In this document: positions 39,321 to 46,563 of the stretch, piece after piece | How positions within the stretch are numbered: position 1 is the stretch's first letter | How the letters are laid out: each line of letters opens with the position of its first letter | Source: Paracoccus spongiarum | Lineage (GTDB): Bacteria > Pseudomonadota > Alphaproteobacteria > Rhodobacterales > Rhodobacteraceae | Direction of reading: 5' to 3' | DNA length: 64,000 nucleotides | Assembly (NCBI RefSeq): GCF_030732095.1 | Contig: NZ_JAVAMQ010000003.1 | Location: forward strand, 186,001-250,000 | Made by a program: the position numbers and the translations under genes | Notes under the pieces: generated by a model | Database searches by the model: none | What the model saw: only the letters and a program-made list of their open reading frames with translations | Told to the model about the DNA's origin: nothing

Positions 39321-40765
39321 GCTGCTGCCTCCTTCTTCTTTCCGGGAAGCGGGAGCACCAACTCGGCGAAGGCTTTTCGGCCGAGCGGGGTGAAGCCATC
39401 GAAAGCCATCGCCAGCCCCTTGTGTGCGTCCACGATCGCCTTCTGATCCGGCACCCTGCGATCGGCGAGCCCATCCATCGCCAGTCGTTCGAAGATCGCC
39501 ATGCCGACCCGGCGCATGTCCTTGAGCCATCGGCGCGCGACATCCTCGGCGGGCTCGGTCGCCAACTCCAGCAATCGAGCCTCGAACGGGCCCTGGGTAC
39601 GGGTGTAGAATTCCTCGCGCGCGGCTTCACGCGCCTCGCCCCGGGCTTGAACAGGCGCCAGCGCGCCGCGCAGGGCCGCTGCCAGATGCTCTGCCGCACC
39701 GACCATGCCGTTGGCCCGAACCGCCTTTTTATCAGGCAGGTTGACCAATGGCGGACGGGCGTGGACGTAGTCGAGAGCCTTCATGTTCTCCATCGCCCAT
39801 CCGGCAACGATCAAATTGGCGGCGCGCTCCGGGCTTCGACTTTCCCACGCGCGGACCATCGCAGGGCGCTCCCGCAGGCCGTCCATGGCCTGCACGGCTA
39901 CGCCGAGCCAGTGGCGATAACCGAAAAACCCGGCGCGCGGCCGGACGGGTAACGGATCATCCCCGGCCTTCTGCCGGTAATAGCCGGTCAACGGGTGCGT
40001 CCAGCCAGTGTACCGCGTGCCGTTCGGACGCTGAATCACGGCAGTCACCCGATCCCCATCCGCCACCAGCCAGAACCTCCGGGGCATGCCGAAGAACACC
40101 TCCGCCCGATGGGCCTGGTGCGGGTATCGCGAGGCCCCGCCCTCAGACGTGACGGTGGATCGCGTCCAAGGCAAATCCTCGGGCCGAGCAGGCCGGCCGT
40201 CCGGCACGTTGGCCCAGACGAGTGGCCAGAGGCCGCCGCCCGGGTCGACGAGCACTGTCATAGGCCCCCCGCCCCGGAGCGACGTGAGGTTCCCCCGCCC
40301 GCCCGACGGGGCCTGGGTCTGCATTGTGTAAAGCGCCATGGCCGCCAGCGGCAGGTCGAGCGCCTGATAGCGCCCCTCACGGACGGTCAGCGCGCCGCCC
40401 TCTCCGCCCGAGTCGATGAACAGGAGGTCGGTGGCCCGCGCCTCGCCTGCAAGCCCGCCCAGTTCCTGCATGAACCGGGGCCCGTCGCCCAGCAGATCGA
40501 ACGCCGGTGCGAAGGGCATCAGACGCGAGCGAAGCCGTTCAGCGTCCGGTTCTTGGCGGTCCTGCCAGTCGTCCACATGGGCGGGCGGATCGGCGAGCGC
40601 CACCAAGCCGATGAGCAGTTCAAGGCAAGCAATGTTCAGGTCTGGGCGTGGCCAGTCGGGACGAAGAAGCGCAGAATCGGCCATCTGCCACGGCGCGATC
40701 CGCCGGCGATCACCAGATGTGTCGATCACCGGGATCCAGGCATCGGAAATGAGATTCAGGGGCAT
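39317..40765 (-). CDS. cas8e: Cas8e (CasA/Cse1), Cascade large subunit
   Basis: Cas8e reads the PAM and recruits Cas3. The 482 residues begin MPLNLISDAWIPVIDTSGDR, the Cse1 signature, and continue with NIACLELLIGLVALADPP and the PAM-side FMQELGGLAGEARATDLLF region. The C-terminal four-helix bundle is present. ATG 40765 is preceded only by a weak AGG site and a run of T. It is the first gene of the seven-gene Cascade-adaptation operon; its predicted promoter lies about 215 nt upstream, leaving a long structured 5' leader. Confidence 0.95.
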
Positions 40766-40801
40766 GAAAAAAGCCTGTGTGTCAGGACTGCCGAAGTCAA
40801 A

Positions 40802-40854
40802 CCTTGCCTGACCGTAAGTGCCGCGGTAATATTGGCGCGCTCAGGCAGGCAAGG
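40802..40854 (-). promoter_or_regulatory. Inverted repeat in the cas8e 5' leader
   Basis: Nine-base arms (plus strand CCTTGCCTG at 40802-40810 and CAGGCAAGG at 40846-40854) enclose 35 nt. On the minus-strand RNA the first arm begins 2 nt after the tiny frame ends, and the second arm is followed by TTT. It could end or attenuate transcription before cas8e. Confidence 0.4.
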
Positions 40855-40855
40855 G

Positions 40856-40884
40856 TTATATCAGACCCATCTTCGGAACCTCCT
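40856..40884 (-). CDS. Four-codon reading frame MGLI with perfect Shine-Dalgarno (CreT-like candidate)
   Basis: On the minus strand AGGAGG (40884-40879) is followed, after 8 nt, by ATG GGT CTG ATA TAA (40870-40856). The ribosome site is the strongest in the cas region, much better than that of cas8e itself. The frame ends with AUA, a very rare isoleucine codon in a genome of this GC. CreT RNA toxins known from CreT-CreA systems have this layout: a strong ribosome site and a few rare codons that trap a scarce tRNA. A leader peptide controlling the downstream inverted repeat is an alternative. Expression is unproven. Confidence 0.45.
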
Positions 40885-40892
40885 GTGTCGGT

Positions 40893-40922
40893 GCTCTCTG
40901 AACGCTGCAACGATCAGAGAGC
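40893..40922 (-). promoter_or_regulatory. Perfect 9-bp hairpin in the cas3-cas8e gap
   Basis: GCTCTCTGA (40893-40901) and TCAGAGAGC (40914-40922) flank a 12-nt loop. A third inverted repeat, CGCCGAG/CTCGGCG, spans 40941-40970. All lie between the predicted promoter and cas8e, so the leader RNA should be structured; as DNA they could be operators. Confidence 0.45.
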
Positions 40923-40977
40923 TGCCTTTGGGCCTACCAGCGCCGAGTCAGGGGAAGCCTTGGCTCGGCGCGTGTGT

Positions 40978-41006
40978 ATTTGAGCAGAATCAGTGCCCCC
41001 TGTCAA
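40978..41006 (-). promoter_or_regulatory. Predicted promoter of the cas8e-cas2 operon
   Basis: On the minus strand a perfect -35 TTGACA (41006-41001) and TCAAAT (40983-40978, four of six consensus bases) are exactly 17 nt apart, giving a start near 40971. It is the best promoter match in the gap. The guide target described next covers its -35 box. Confidence 0.65.
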
Positions 41007-41031
41007 TGATGCGCTGTCGCGCTCTTAGCTT
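40997..41031 (-). promoter_or_regulatory. Predicted target of the mini-CRISPR guide, with AAG PAM
   Basis: On the minus strand AAG (41031-41029) is followed by CTAAGAGCGCGACAGCGC (41028-41011). The mini-CRISPR spacer begins CTAAGGGCGTGTCAGCGC. They agree at positions 1-5, 7-9, 11 and 13-18, with mismatches at 6, 10 and 12; beyond 18 the match is at background level. The full 32-nt protospacer would span 41028-40997 and cover the -35 box at 41006-41001. AAG is a canonical I-E PAM in E. coli, and positions 6 and 12 are flipped out in Cascade and need not pair. Confidence 0.65.
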
Positions 41032-41121
41032 CGGTTCATCCCCGCGCATGCGGGGAACGGTTCGGCGCACTTCAGCGCTGACACGCCCTTAGTGGGTCAT
41101 CCCCGCGCAGCCGGGGATGAA
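41032..41121 (-). CRISPR. Mini-CRISPR: two divergent repeats around one 32-nt spacer (CreA/CreR-like)
   Basis: The repeat at 41032-41060 differs from the main-array repeat at 2 of 29 bases, and the one at 41093-41121 at 8 of 29. They are exactly 61 bp apart, enclosing a 32-bp spacer (41061-41092), and have the same orientation as the main array. On the minus strand the degenerate repeat comes first. Both keep a hairpin, shortened to 5 bp in the degenerate copy. The cas3 stop codon lies inside that copy, so the unit forms the 3' end of the cas3 message. No third repeat follows at the next 61-bp step. A dedicated promoter is not obvious; read-through from cas3 or a promoter within its 3' end is likely. 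Confidence 0.85.
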
Positions 41122-43610
41122 AACAGCAAGCCCTCTTTGCCGCTGTAATGCAACCCCTCTGCGATCCTTCCATCCTGATTGACCGGGCAGACCGTCACCG
41201 CCTTGCGCCTCCAGTCCGGCCAGCCCGTCGTAAACGCCACGATTTCCGGCGCGCCCTGGTCGGGCAACCCGGAGGAGGCCAGGCGCGCTGCCGCCGCGGT
41301 AAGCTCGGAAAGCGCGAGGCTGTCCGCCAATGTCTCGCCCTCCGCCCAAGGGGTCAGGCGACCGGCCTGCCAGCGGGCGAGGACCAATCGCAGCACCGGC
41401 TGCCCAAGTCGAGTCGGGAACTCGCTGTCTTCCCATCCCTCCGCCCCGTCCCGATAGCCCAGCGCGAAATCGAGTTTGTTCCGCTCGCCCTGCGCCCGCG
41501 CCGCATGGTCCTTGCCCTCGGCCTCCATCTCGGCCCTCACCAGCGCTGCGGGGACATCGCCCGCGTCCAAGCCATGAACCGCCTCGATCAGGCCGCGCAA
41601 GTCACCCGGCGGCTCGATCTTGCCGGCACGGAACAGCACATCGGCCGTCCGCCATTGCAGTCCCGGCGGGTAGACATGCGCTCCGGCCCCCAGCACGGGC
41701 TGGAGCCAGCGCGCGTCACGCACGTCTTCCGGGTCCGCGGACAACACATGAAGAACAGGCTCGGGGACGGAGCGCGACCCGTGTGGGCGCAGGTCCATGT
41801 GCCGCCAGAGCCGGCCCATCCGCTGGATCAGCGCCGCCATCGGGGCGAGGTCCGACACCATCACATCGAAATCCAGATCCAGGCTCGATTCCAGGATCTG
41901 CGTCCCGACAAGAACCCTGGCTCCCCGGTCTTTGCTGCTCTTCCCGAAAAGGTCGAGCGCAAGGGCCTCGTGTCGCTTTCGATCGGCCAACGCAAAGCGG
42001 GCATGGAGCACGTCCGCCACGACTCCTTTTTCCCGCAGTGCCTGGACAGCGGCGATCGCCTCATCGACCGCATTCCGGATCCACACGCAGGCCGCGCCTT
42101 CAGCGACCTGCGTGGCGAGCAGGTCGACGACCTCCTCGGGGGAGCCGATTCGCCTGACCCGGACGGCACCCCGATCCCCGGTATGACAGGGCAGTTCCGG
42201 CGCTCCGCCGCCCACCACCGTGAGCGCCGGATAAGCCCGATCCGTCAAGGGCGCCGCTGGCCGGTCCGCACCATCCTCGAAGGCCGCCACCAGCCGCGCC
42301 CGAAGGCCGAGCGGCAGCGTCGCAGTCAGCAGGATGGCCGAGCCGCCCATTGCGGCATGGATGCTCAGCAGCGTGACGAGCAACTCCTGAAGATAAGGGT
42401 CGCCCATCTCATGGACCTCATCGACAATCAGGATCTTCGACGAGAGACCATAGAGCCGCAGGCATGAATGTCGGGTCGGCAGTACGGCAAGCAGCGCCTG
42501 ATCGACAGTGCCCACGCCAACGTCGGCAAGGAGCGCCCGGCGCCGATCCTCCGCCAGCCATTCCGAGCAGCCAGGCTCGTCCGGGGATGGCCGGTCACGT
42601 CCGATCAGGTCGCGAAACCCGACCGACAGCCCCGCCCGCCCATGCGCCAGGGTGAGCGATGGTCCACTTTCGAACATCCTGCCGACGCAATCCCTGTTGC
42701 GCAGGAACATGGCGTCCGCTGTCGCCATCGTTGGCAGGGCAAAGAAAAGGCCGCGTCCCTTTCCTGCCGCCATCATCCGCTGCGCCAGGATCAGCGCAGC
42801 CTCGGTCTTGCCGGCGCCCGTCTCGTCCTCGATCACGGCGAGCATCGGACCCTCACAAAGCGCCACGGTCGAGCAAGCTTCCTGCATGGGCCGCAGGTCG
42901 AAGTCGAAAAGATCTGCAGTTGAAGCTGCGGGCCAGGAAAAGCCTGCTTTTTCTACCGCCGATGCTGCTTGGGGCCGCGTCTTTGCAAGGTATTCAGCCG
43001 GGCCGAGAATGGGTGAATGCGCGCCAAACCAATTTCCGTTCGACCCGATCCAATCCGCCGCGGCGATCAGACCGGGCAACCACCACGACAGTCGGATCAT
43101 CTCGTCACGGGTCAGATCGGCCAGCGAGGCCTGCGGCCAAAGATTGGAAAACTCCTGGATCACTGATGCAGCATCCGCGAGCGACTCCGCGCCTGCGACA
43201 TCCAGCATGCGCCCGATCTCGTCGGCCGAGGCCCTCGGCGGGCGGCCGTGGTGCCCCGCCGTCGCGGCATAGAGCGAGAACCGCCATGTCTGGCGAACGT
43301 CGCCCCACACCCTCGCCAAAAGCGCATCGTGATGGCGCAGCAGCGCCTCGGTTACCTTCCAGTGGGAGCCGAAATGCTGCGGCGTACCGTTCAGAATGCA
43401 ATCGCGGAACGCACCCCCGATCTTGCCGAGGTCATGCAGGGCCGACAGCAGAACAAGCGCTTCTTTGCGATGCTTTGGCATATCCCAGGTTGCGAGCATC
43501 ACTTCGGCAACCGCGGCAACGTCCAGCATGTGATAGACAGCCGCGTGGTGCAATCCGCCCGGCTCCTGCGGGCTCTTGCCGGGCCAATTTTCGATCCATT
43601 CGATCGTCAT
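41097..43610 (-). CDS. cas3: Cas3, type I-E nuclease-helicase
   Basis: Cas3 nicks and degrades DNA marked by Cascade. From ATG 43610 it has 837 residues (an in-frame start at 43688 would add 26). HD-nuclease residues are H21-H22, H59-D60 in LLSALHDLGKIG, AGHHG at 119-123 and D187. Helicase motifs are DETGAGKTE (262-270), DEVH (397-400) and QRMGRLWRH. The C-terminal domain is complete. The last seven residues and the stop are encoded by the degenerate CRISPR repeat at 41093-41121. It is separated from cas8e by 331 nt and so can be expressed independently. Confidence 0.96.
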   Translation of the reverse strand: MTIEWIENWPGKSPQEPGGLHHAAVYHMLDVAAVAEVMLATWDMPKHRKEALVLLSALHDLGKIGGAFRDCILNGTPQHFGSHWKVTEALLRHHDALLARVWGDVRQTWRFSLYAATAGHHGRPPRASADEIGRMLDVAGAESLADAASVIQEFSNLWPQASLADLTRDEMIRLSWWLPGLIAAADWIGSNGNWFGAHSPILGPAEYLAKTRPQAASAVEKAGFSWPAASTADLFDFDLRPMQEACSTVALCEGPMLAVIEDETGAGKTEAALILAQRMMAAGKGRGLFFALPTMATADAMFLRNRDCVGRMFESGPSLTLAHGRAGLSVGFRDLIGRDRPSPDEPGCSEWLAEDRRRALLADVGVGTVDQALLAVLPTRHSCLRLYGLSSKILIVDEVHEMGDPYLQELLVTLLSIHAAMGGSAILLTATLPLGLRARLVAAFEDGADRPAAPLTDRAYPALTVVGGGAPELPCHTGDRGAVRVRRIGSPEEVVDLLATQVAEGAACVWIRNAVDEAIAAVQALREKGVVADVLHARFALADRKRHEALALDLFGKSSKDRGARVLVGTQILESSLDLDFDVMVSDLAPMAALIQRMGRLWRHMDLRPHGSRSVPEPVLHVLSADPEDVRDARWLQPVLGAGAHVYPPGLQWRTADVLFRAGKIEPPGDLRGLIEAVHGLDAGDVPAALVRAEMEAEGKDHAARAQGERNKLDFALGYRDGAEGWEDSEFPTRLGQPVLRLVLARWQAGRLTPWAEGETLADSLALSELTAAAARLASSGLPDQGAPEIVAFTTGWPDWRRKAVTVCPVNQDGRIAEGLHYSGKEGLLFSSPAARG

Positions 43611-43717
43611 GTCTGGGCTCTTGTGTGCATGGGGCCGAACGCCCAGTCCTCTATGCGCAACATGTCCGGTCAATGAGACCGACGGCAAGGCACAACCGTT
43701 GCCTTGACTTCAACCGG

Positions 43718-43885
43718 ATCTGCATATCTTCGACGGAGCCTGGCCGCCGTCCGGAACCGCGTCGTGCATTTGCGGAACTTCGCCATACTCGTCGCGTGCT
43801 TGCGGAAAACATCGGACGTTGGCATTTCGCCCTCCTGCTCCGTCGGCATCCCGATGATCTGATCGGCCGCGAACCTCGGTCGCTT
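43718..43885 (-). pseudogene. Relic of an IS3-family transposase OrfA
   Basis: The minus strand reads KRPRFAADQIIG, then EQEGEMPTSDVFRKH and AKFRKCTTRF. This follows the OrfA helix-turn-helix of IS3-type elements (KRPRF..EQIIG, ADVCRKHGIS, FYKWKA.FG) for about 45 residues, without a start and with a shift near the end. No OrfB or terminal repeats are visible nearby. It lies between cas3 and the molybdenum genes, marking a likely insertion boundary. The rest of 43689-44097 shows no gene. Confidence 0.55.
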
Positions 43886-44097
43886 TGTGGTCCGCCTCTT
43901 GGGTCGGTGGGAAGGAACCGGTCTCAGGTCAGGGCAGTCCGCCAACTTGAAGGAGACCACGAAGAGCGGTTGGGGGTAGGACCCGGGCAGATTTTCAGGC
44001 AGAAGCCAGACGACAATAGGCCGTTCGCTGAATCTGTCCTGAGGGGTGCCTTGGTGTCCGCCACGCCCTCGCATTCGGGCGGGCCGATCGGCCTTGA

Positions 44098-44652
44098 TCA
44101 GGGCAAGGCGTGGCGGAGGTCCTCGATCGTGTCGATGTCCAGAGCTTCCGCAGAGGGGATCGGCAGCAGGCGTGCGGGGGGCAGGGCGGCGATCAGGGCG
44201 CGGGCGCCGTGGTCGCCCTCGGACAGGGTGAGGGCGTGGGCGAAATCCCCGGCCGCGATCAGGGCGGGCGGAAGGCGTCTTGTGCCCTGAAGGCAGGCGG
44301 CGGTGCCGTGCATCCCGCTCAGCCGGTGCAGCAGGCCGGGCGTCACATTCGGCATGTCGCCGAGGCACAGCACCAGCCCCCGTGCCTTGCGGCGCCGTGC
44401 CTCGCGCAGCGCGGCGCCGAACGAGGCCGACATGGGCAGGCCGGTCCCGACCGACAGGCAGCGCATCCCGGCCGGCAGCACAGCGGCCACCGACGGGGAG
44501 GACACCACCGCGATCACCATGTCGCAGCCCGCCGCGCACAGCGCGCGGGCGGGCCAGGTGACCAGTGGCTCGCCCCGCCACGCAGCCAGCAGCTTGTCCT
44601 CGGCGCCGAATCGGGTCGAGGCGCCGGCCGCCAGCAGGGCGCCCATCAGCAT
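44098..44652 (-). CDS. MobA/MocA-like nucleotidyltransferase
   Basis: A protein of 184 residues of the NTP_transf_3 family. It starts MLMGALLAAGASTRFGAEDKL, the nucleotide-binding Gly-rich loop, and has LVLCLGDMPNVTPGLLHRL (the metal-binding Asp). Such proteins attach CMP or GMP to the molybdopterin cofactor; beside XdhC and a molybdenum hydroxylase, a MocA-type CMP transfer is the best guess. It starts on the last base of the xdhC stop. A second ATG two codons in is possible. Confidence 0.8.
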   Translation of the reverse strand: MLMGALLAAGASTRFGAEDKLLAAWRGEPLVTWPARALCAAGCDMVIAVVSSPSVAAVLPAGMRCLSVGTGLPMSASFGAALREARRRKARGLVLCLGDMPNVTPGLLHRLSGMHGTAACLQGTRRLPPALIAAGDFAHALTLSEGDHGARALIAALPPARLLPIPSAEALDIDTIEDLRHALP

Positions 44653-45656
44653 CAGCCCCTGCCCGTTATCGCGGCCGCGTCCCGAACGGGCCCGTGGTCG
44701 CAGGCGATCGCGGCCTGCAAAACCTCGGACAGGGCCGATACGGCCAGCATGCGCGGATCGCGGGATGACGGGATCAATCCGATCGGCCCGCGCACCCGTG
44801 CGCGCGCGGCAGCCGGCACGCCGATCTCGGCCAGTCTTTGCAGTCGTGCCGCATGGGTCGCGCGGCTGCCCTGCGCACCGATGTAGAGGGCGGGCCGGTC
44901 CAGCAGCCCGCGCAGGATCTGCGGCTCGTAATCATGGTCGTGATAGAACAGCAGTGCGGCGCAGCGGTCGTCGGGCACCAGGTCCGCGAAGTCGGGCAGG
45001 TTGTCCAGACGGCGGATCCGGCAACCCATCGCCTCGGCCGCGGTGAGGGTCTGATCCTCGTGCGACACCAGCACATGATCATGGCCAAGTGCGCGGACCA
45101 GATCGGCAAAGACCGCGGCCTCGGCGCCAGCGCCAAAGATGACGAAGCGCAGAGGCCGCTTGAAGGGGATGGCGGCCGCCGGACGGTCGGGCGCATCGCA
45201 GGCGGTGCGCAGACCGGGGTGCAGCGTCATGCGTCCGCCTGCCGAAAGGCACAGCGTCACCGGCTGTCGCGCGGCCCTCGCGCGGGCCAGCTCGACCAGG
45301 ATGTCGAAGTCGCGAAGCGCGAACAGCAGGACCTCGATCGCACCGCCGCAGGGAAGGCGCAGGTCGATGAAGGGCGAGCCGGCGCCATAGCGAAGGCGCA
45401 TCGGCGCGCCGGACTCGCGCAGACGGCCGGCATGCAGGATCAGGTCTGCCTCGATGCAGCCCGAGGACAGCGCGCCCGCAAAGCGGCCGTCGGGCGCGAT
45501 GGCCATGGCTGCCCCGGCGTTGCGATAGGCGGGCCCCTCGGTCGCGGTCAGCACCGCCATCACGGTGCCGGCGCCCTGCGCCAGCGCGAATGCCCAGGGG
45601 TCGGTCAGGGCCGGGTGGCAGCTGTCCTGTCCGCGCGGGGCAGCGGCATGTGTCAC
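44652..45656 (-). CDS. XdhC/CoxI family molybdenum-cofactor insertion protein
   Basis: XdhC-type proteins bind, sulfurate and insert the Mo cofactor into xanthine-dehydrogenase-family enzymes. From GTG 45656 it has 334 residues, with AAGGAGG just upstream. The N-terminal XdhC part has GCIEADLILH and LPCGGAIEVLLF, and the C-terminal Rossmann part FVIFGAGAEAAVFADLVRALG and YIGAQGSRATHAARL. It is divergent from the GntR gene and presumably shares its operator with the structural genes opposite. Confidence 0.9.
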   Translation of the reverse strand: MTHAAAPRGQDSCHPALTDPWAFALAQGAGTVMAVLTATEGPAYRNAGAAMAIAPDGRFAGALSSGCIEADLILHAGRLRESGAPMRLRYGAGSPFIDLRLPCGGAIEVLLFALRDFDILVELARARAARQPVTLCLSAGGRMTLHPGLRTACDAPDRPAAAIPFKRPLRFVIFGAGAEAAVFADLVRALGHDHVLVSHEDQTLTAAEAMGCRIRRLDNLPDFADLVPDDRCAALLFYHDHDYEPQILRGLLDRPALYIGAQGSRATHAARLQRLAEIGVPAAARARVRGPIGLIPSSRDPRMLAVSALSEVLQAAIACDHGPVRDAAAITGRG

Positions 45657-45740
45657 GGCAAATCCTCCTTCTTCGCGTCAAGGCGGCCGAGGGCCTGAAC
45701 AAGATCGTTGACAATCTTTGCCCGAATCTGCAAGCTTAAA

Positions 45741-45752
45741 ATTGTCGACAAT
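45741..45752. promoter_or_regulatory. Palindromic operator candidate in the xdhC/gntR divergent region
   Basis: ATTGTCGACAAT is a perfect 12-bp palindrome 12 nt before the gntR start. It fits the TTGT-n2-ACAA core of FadR-subfamily GntR sites. A degenerate second copy TCGTTGACAAT lies at 45705-45715 and contains a -35-like TTGACA. Binding by the neighbouring GntR protein, with autoregulation, is likely. Confidence 0.55.
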
Positions 45753-45763
45753 CGGAAAGGCTC

Positions 45764-46468
45764 ATGGATCAGATCGTTCCCCGCACTGCAGACGTCCTGC
45801 CTTCGGCCCCGGAATGGCGCAAAAGCGGCCCCGAGGCGGAGGAGCGCGTCGTGCGCCTTATCACCGAGGCAATTCAGCAGAATCGCCTTCAACCTGGTGA
45901 TCGGCTTGTCGAACGAGAGTTATCGGACGGTGCCGTGGCCAACCGCCAGGCGGTGCGTCAGGGCCTTGCGCGGCTGGCGCAGGCCGGGCTGGTGGTGCTG
46001 ACCCCGAACCGCGGGGCGACCGTCGTGCAATACTCGCCAGAGACGATTCGCCAGATCATGCAGGCGCGGATTGTCAACGAAGGCGCGGCGCTGCGCGACC
46101 TGGCCGAGACGATGGACGATGCCGGACGCGACCGGCTGGTGGACATCCTGCGCCGCGAGGCGGCCGCCTATGACGACGGCCGCGTGACCGAGGCGCGGCA
46201 TCTGTCGCGGGCCTTCCATGCCACGGTGATGGAACTGGCCGGCAACGAGATGATGACCCGCTTTGTCAACGAACTGATCGCCTGCCAGCCGCTGCTGGGC
46301 AACAGCAGGACCGGAAAGCAGTCCAGCTTTTCGGGCGTCATCGCCCATACCCGCACGGTTGCCGCCCTGCTGCGCAAGGACGGCGCCGAGGCCGAGGCCA
46401 TCAACACGCAACTGCTTCTGGCGCTGGAACGCGAATTCCTGCGCGAAGCCACGGCAGAGCCCGGCTGA
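45764..46468 (+). CDS. GntR family regulator of the molybdenum-hydroxylase cluster
   Basis: The 234 residues have an N-terminal winged helix (RVVRLITEAIQQNRLQPGDR, then NRQAVRQGLARLAQAGLVVL) and an FCD ligand domain rich in helices (ARHLSRAFHATVMELAGN). FCD regulators usually respond to organic acids or related metabolites, which may be the substrate or product of the enzyme encoded next. It is divergent from xdhC and 95 nt before the FAD subunit. A palindrome in its own promoter suggests autoregulation. Confidence 0.85.
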   Translation: MDQIVPRTADVLPSAPEWRKSGPEAEERVVRLITEAIQQNRLQPGDRLVERELSDGAVANRQAVRQGLARLAQAGLVVLTPNRGATVVQYSPETIRQIMQARIVNEGAALRDLAETMDDAGRDRLVDILRREAAAYDDGRVTEARHLSRAFHATVMELAGNEMMTRFVNELIACQPLLGNSRTGKQSSFSGVIAHTRTVAALLRKDGAEAEAINTQLLLALEREFLREATAEPG

Positions 46469-46563
46469 GGAGCAGACAGGAAAGACACGACCCCCGGCGT
46501 AGCCCCGATCGGTAAGCGGCCAGGCATCACGACCAAGCTTGCGACCAGCCAGAGGAGGGCGAA

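Noticed and set aside
40971..41031. The sequence after the second mini-CRISPR repeat as a further spacer and repeat
   Set aside because: No repeat is present at the next 61-bp step (40971-40999), and the matching sequence starts 3 nt after the repeat, exactly leaving room for AAG, so it fits a target better than a spacer.
41122..41160. A dedicated promoter for the mini-CRISPR (TTGCAT at 41153-41148)
   Set aside because: The matching -10 at 17 nt spacing would be CTTGCT, which is too poor to claim.
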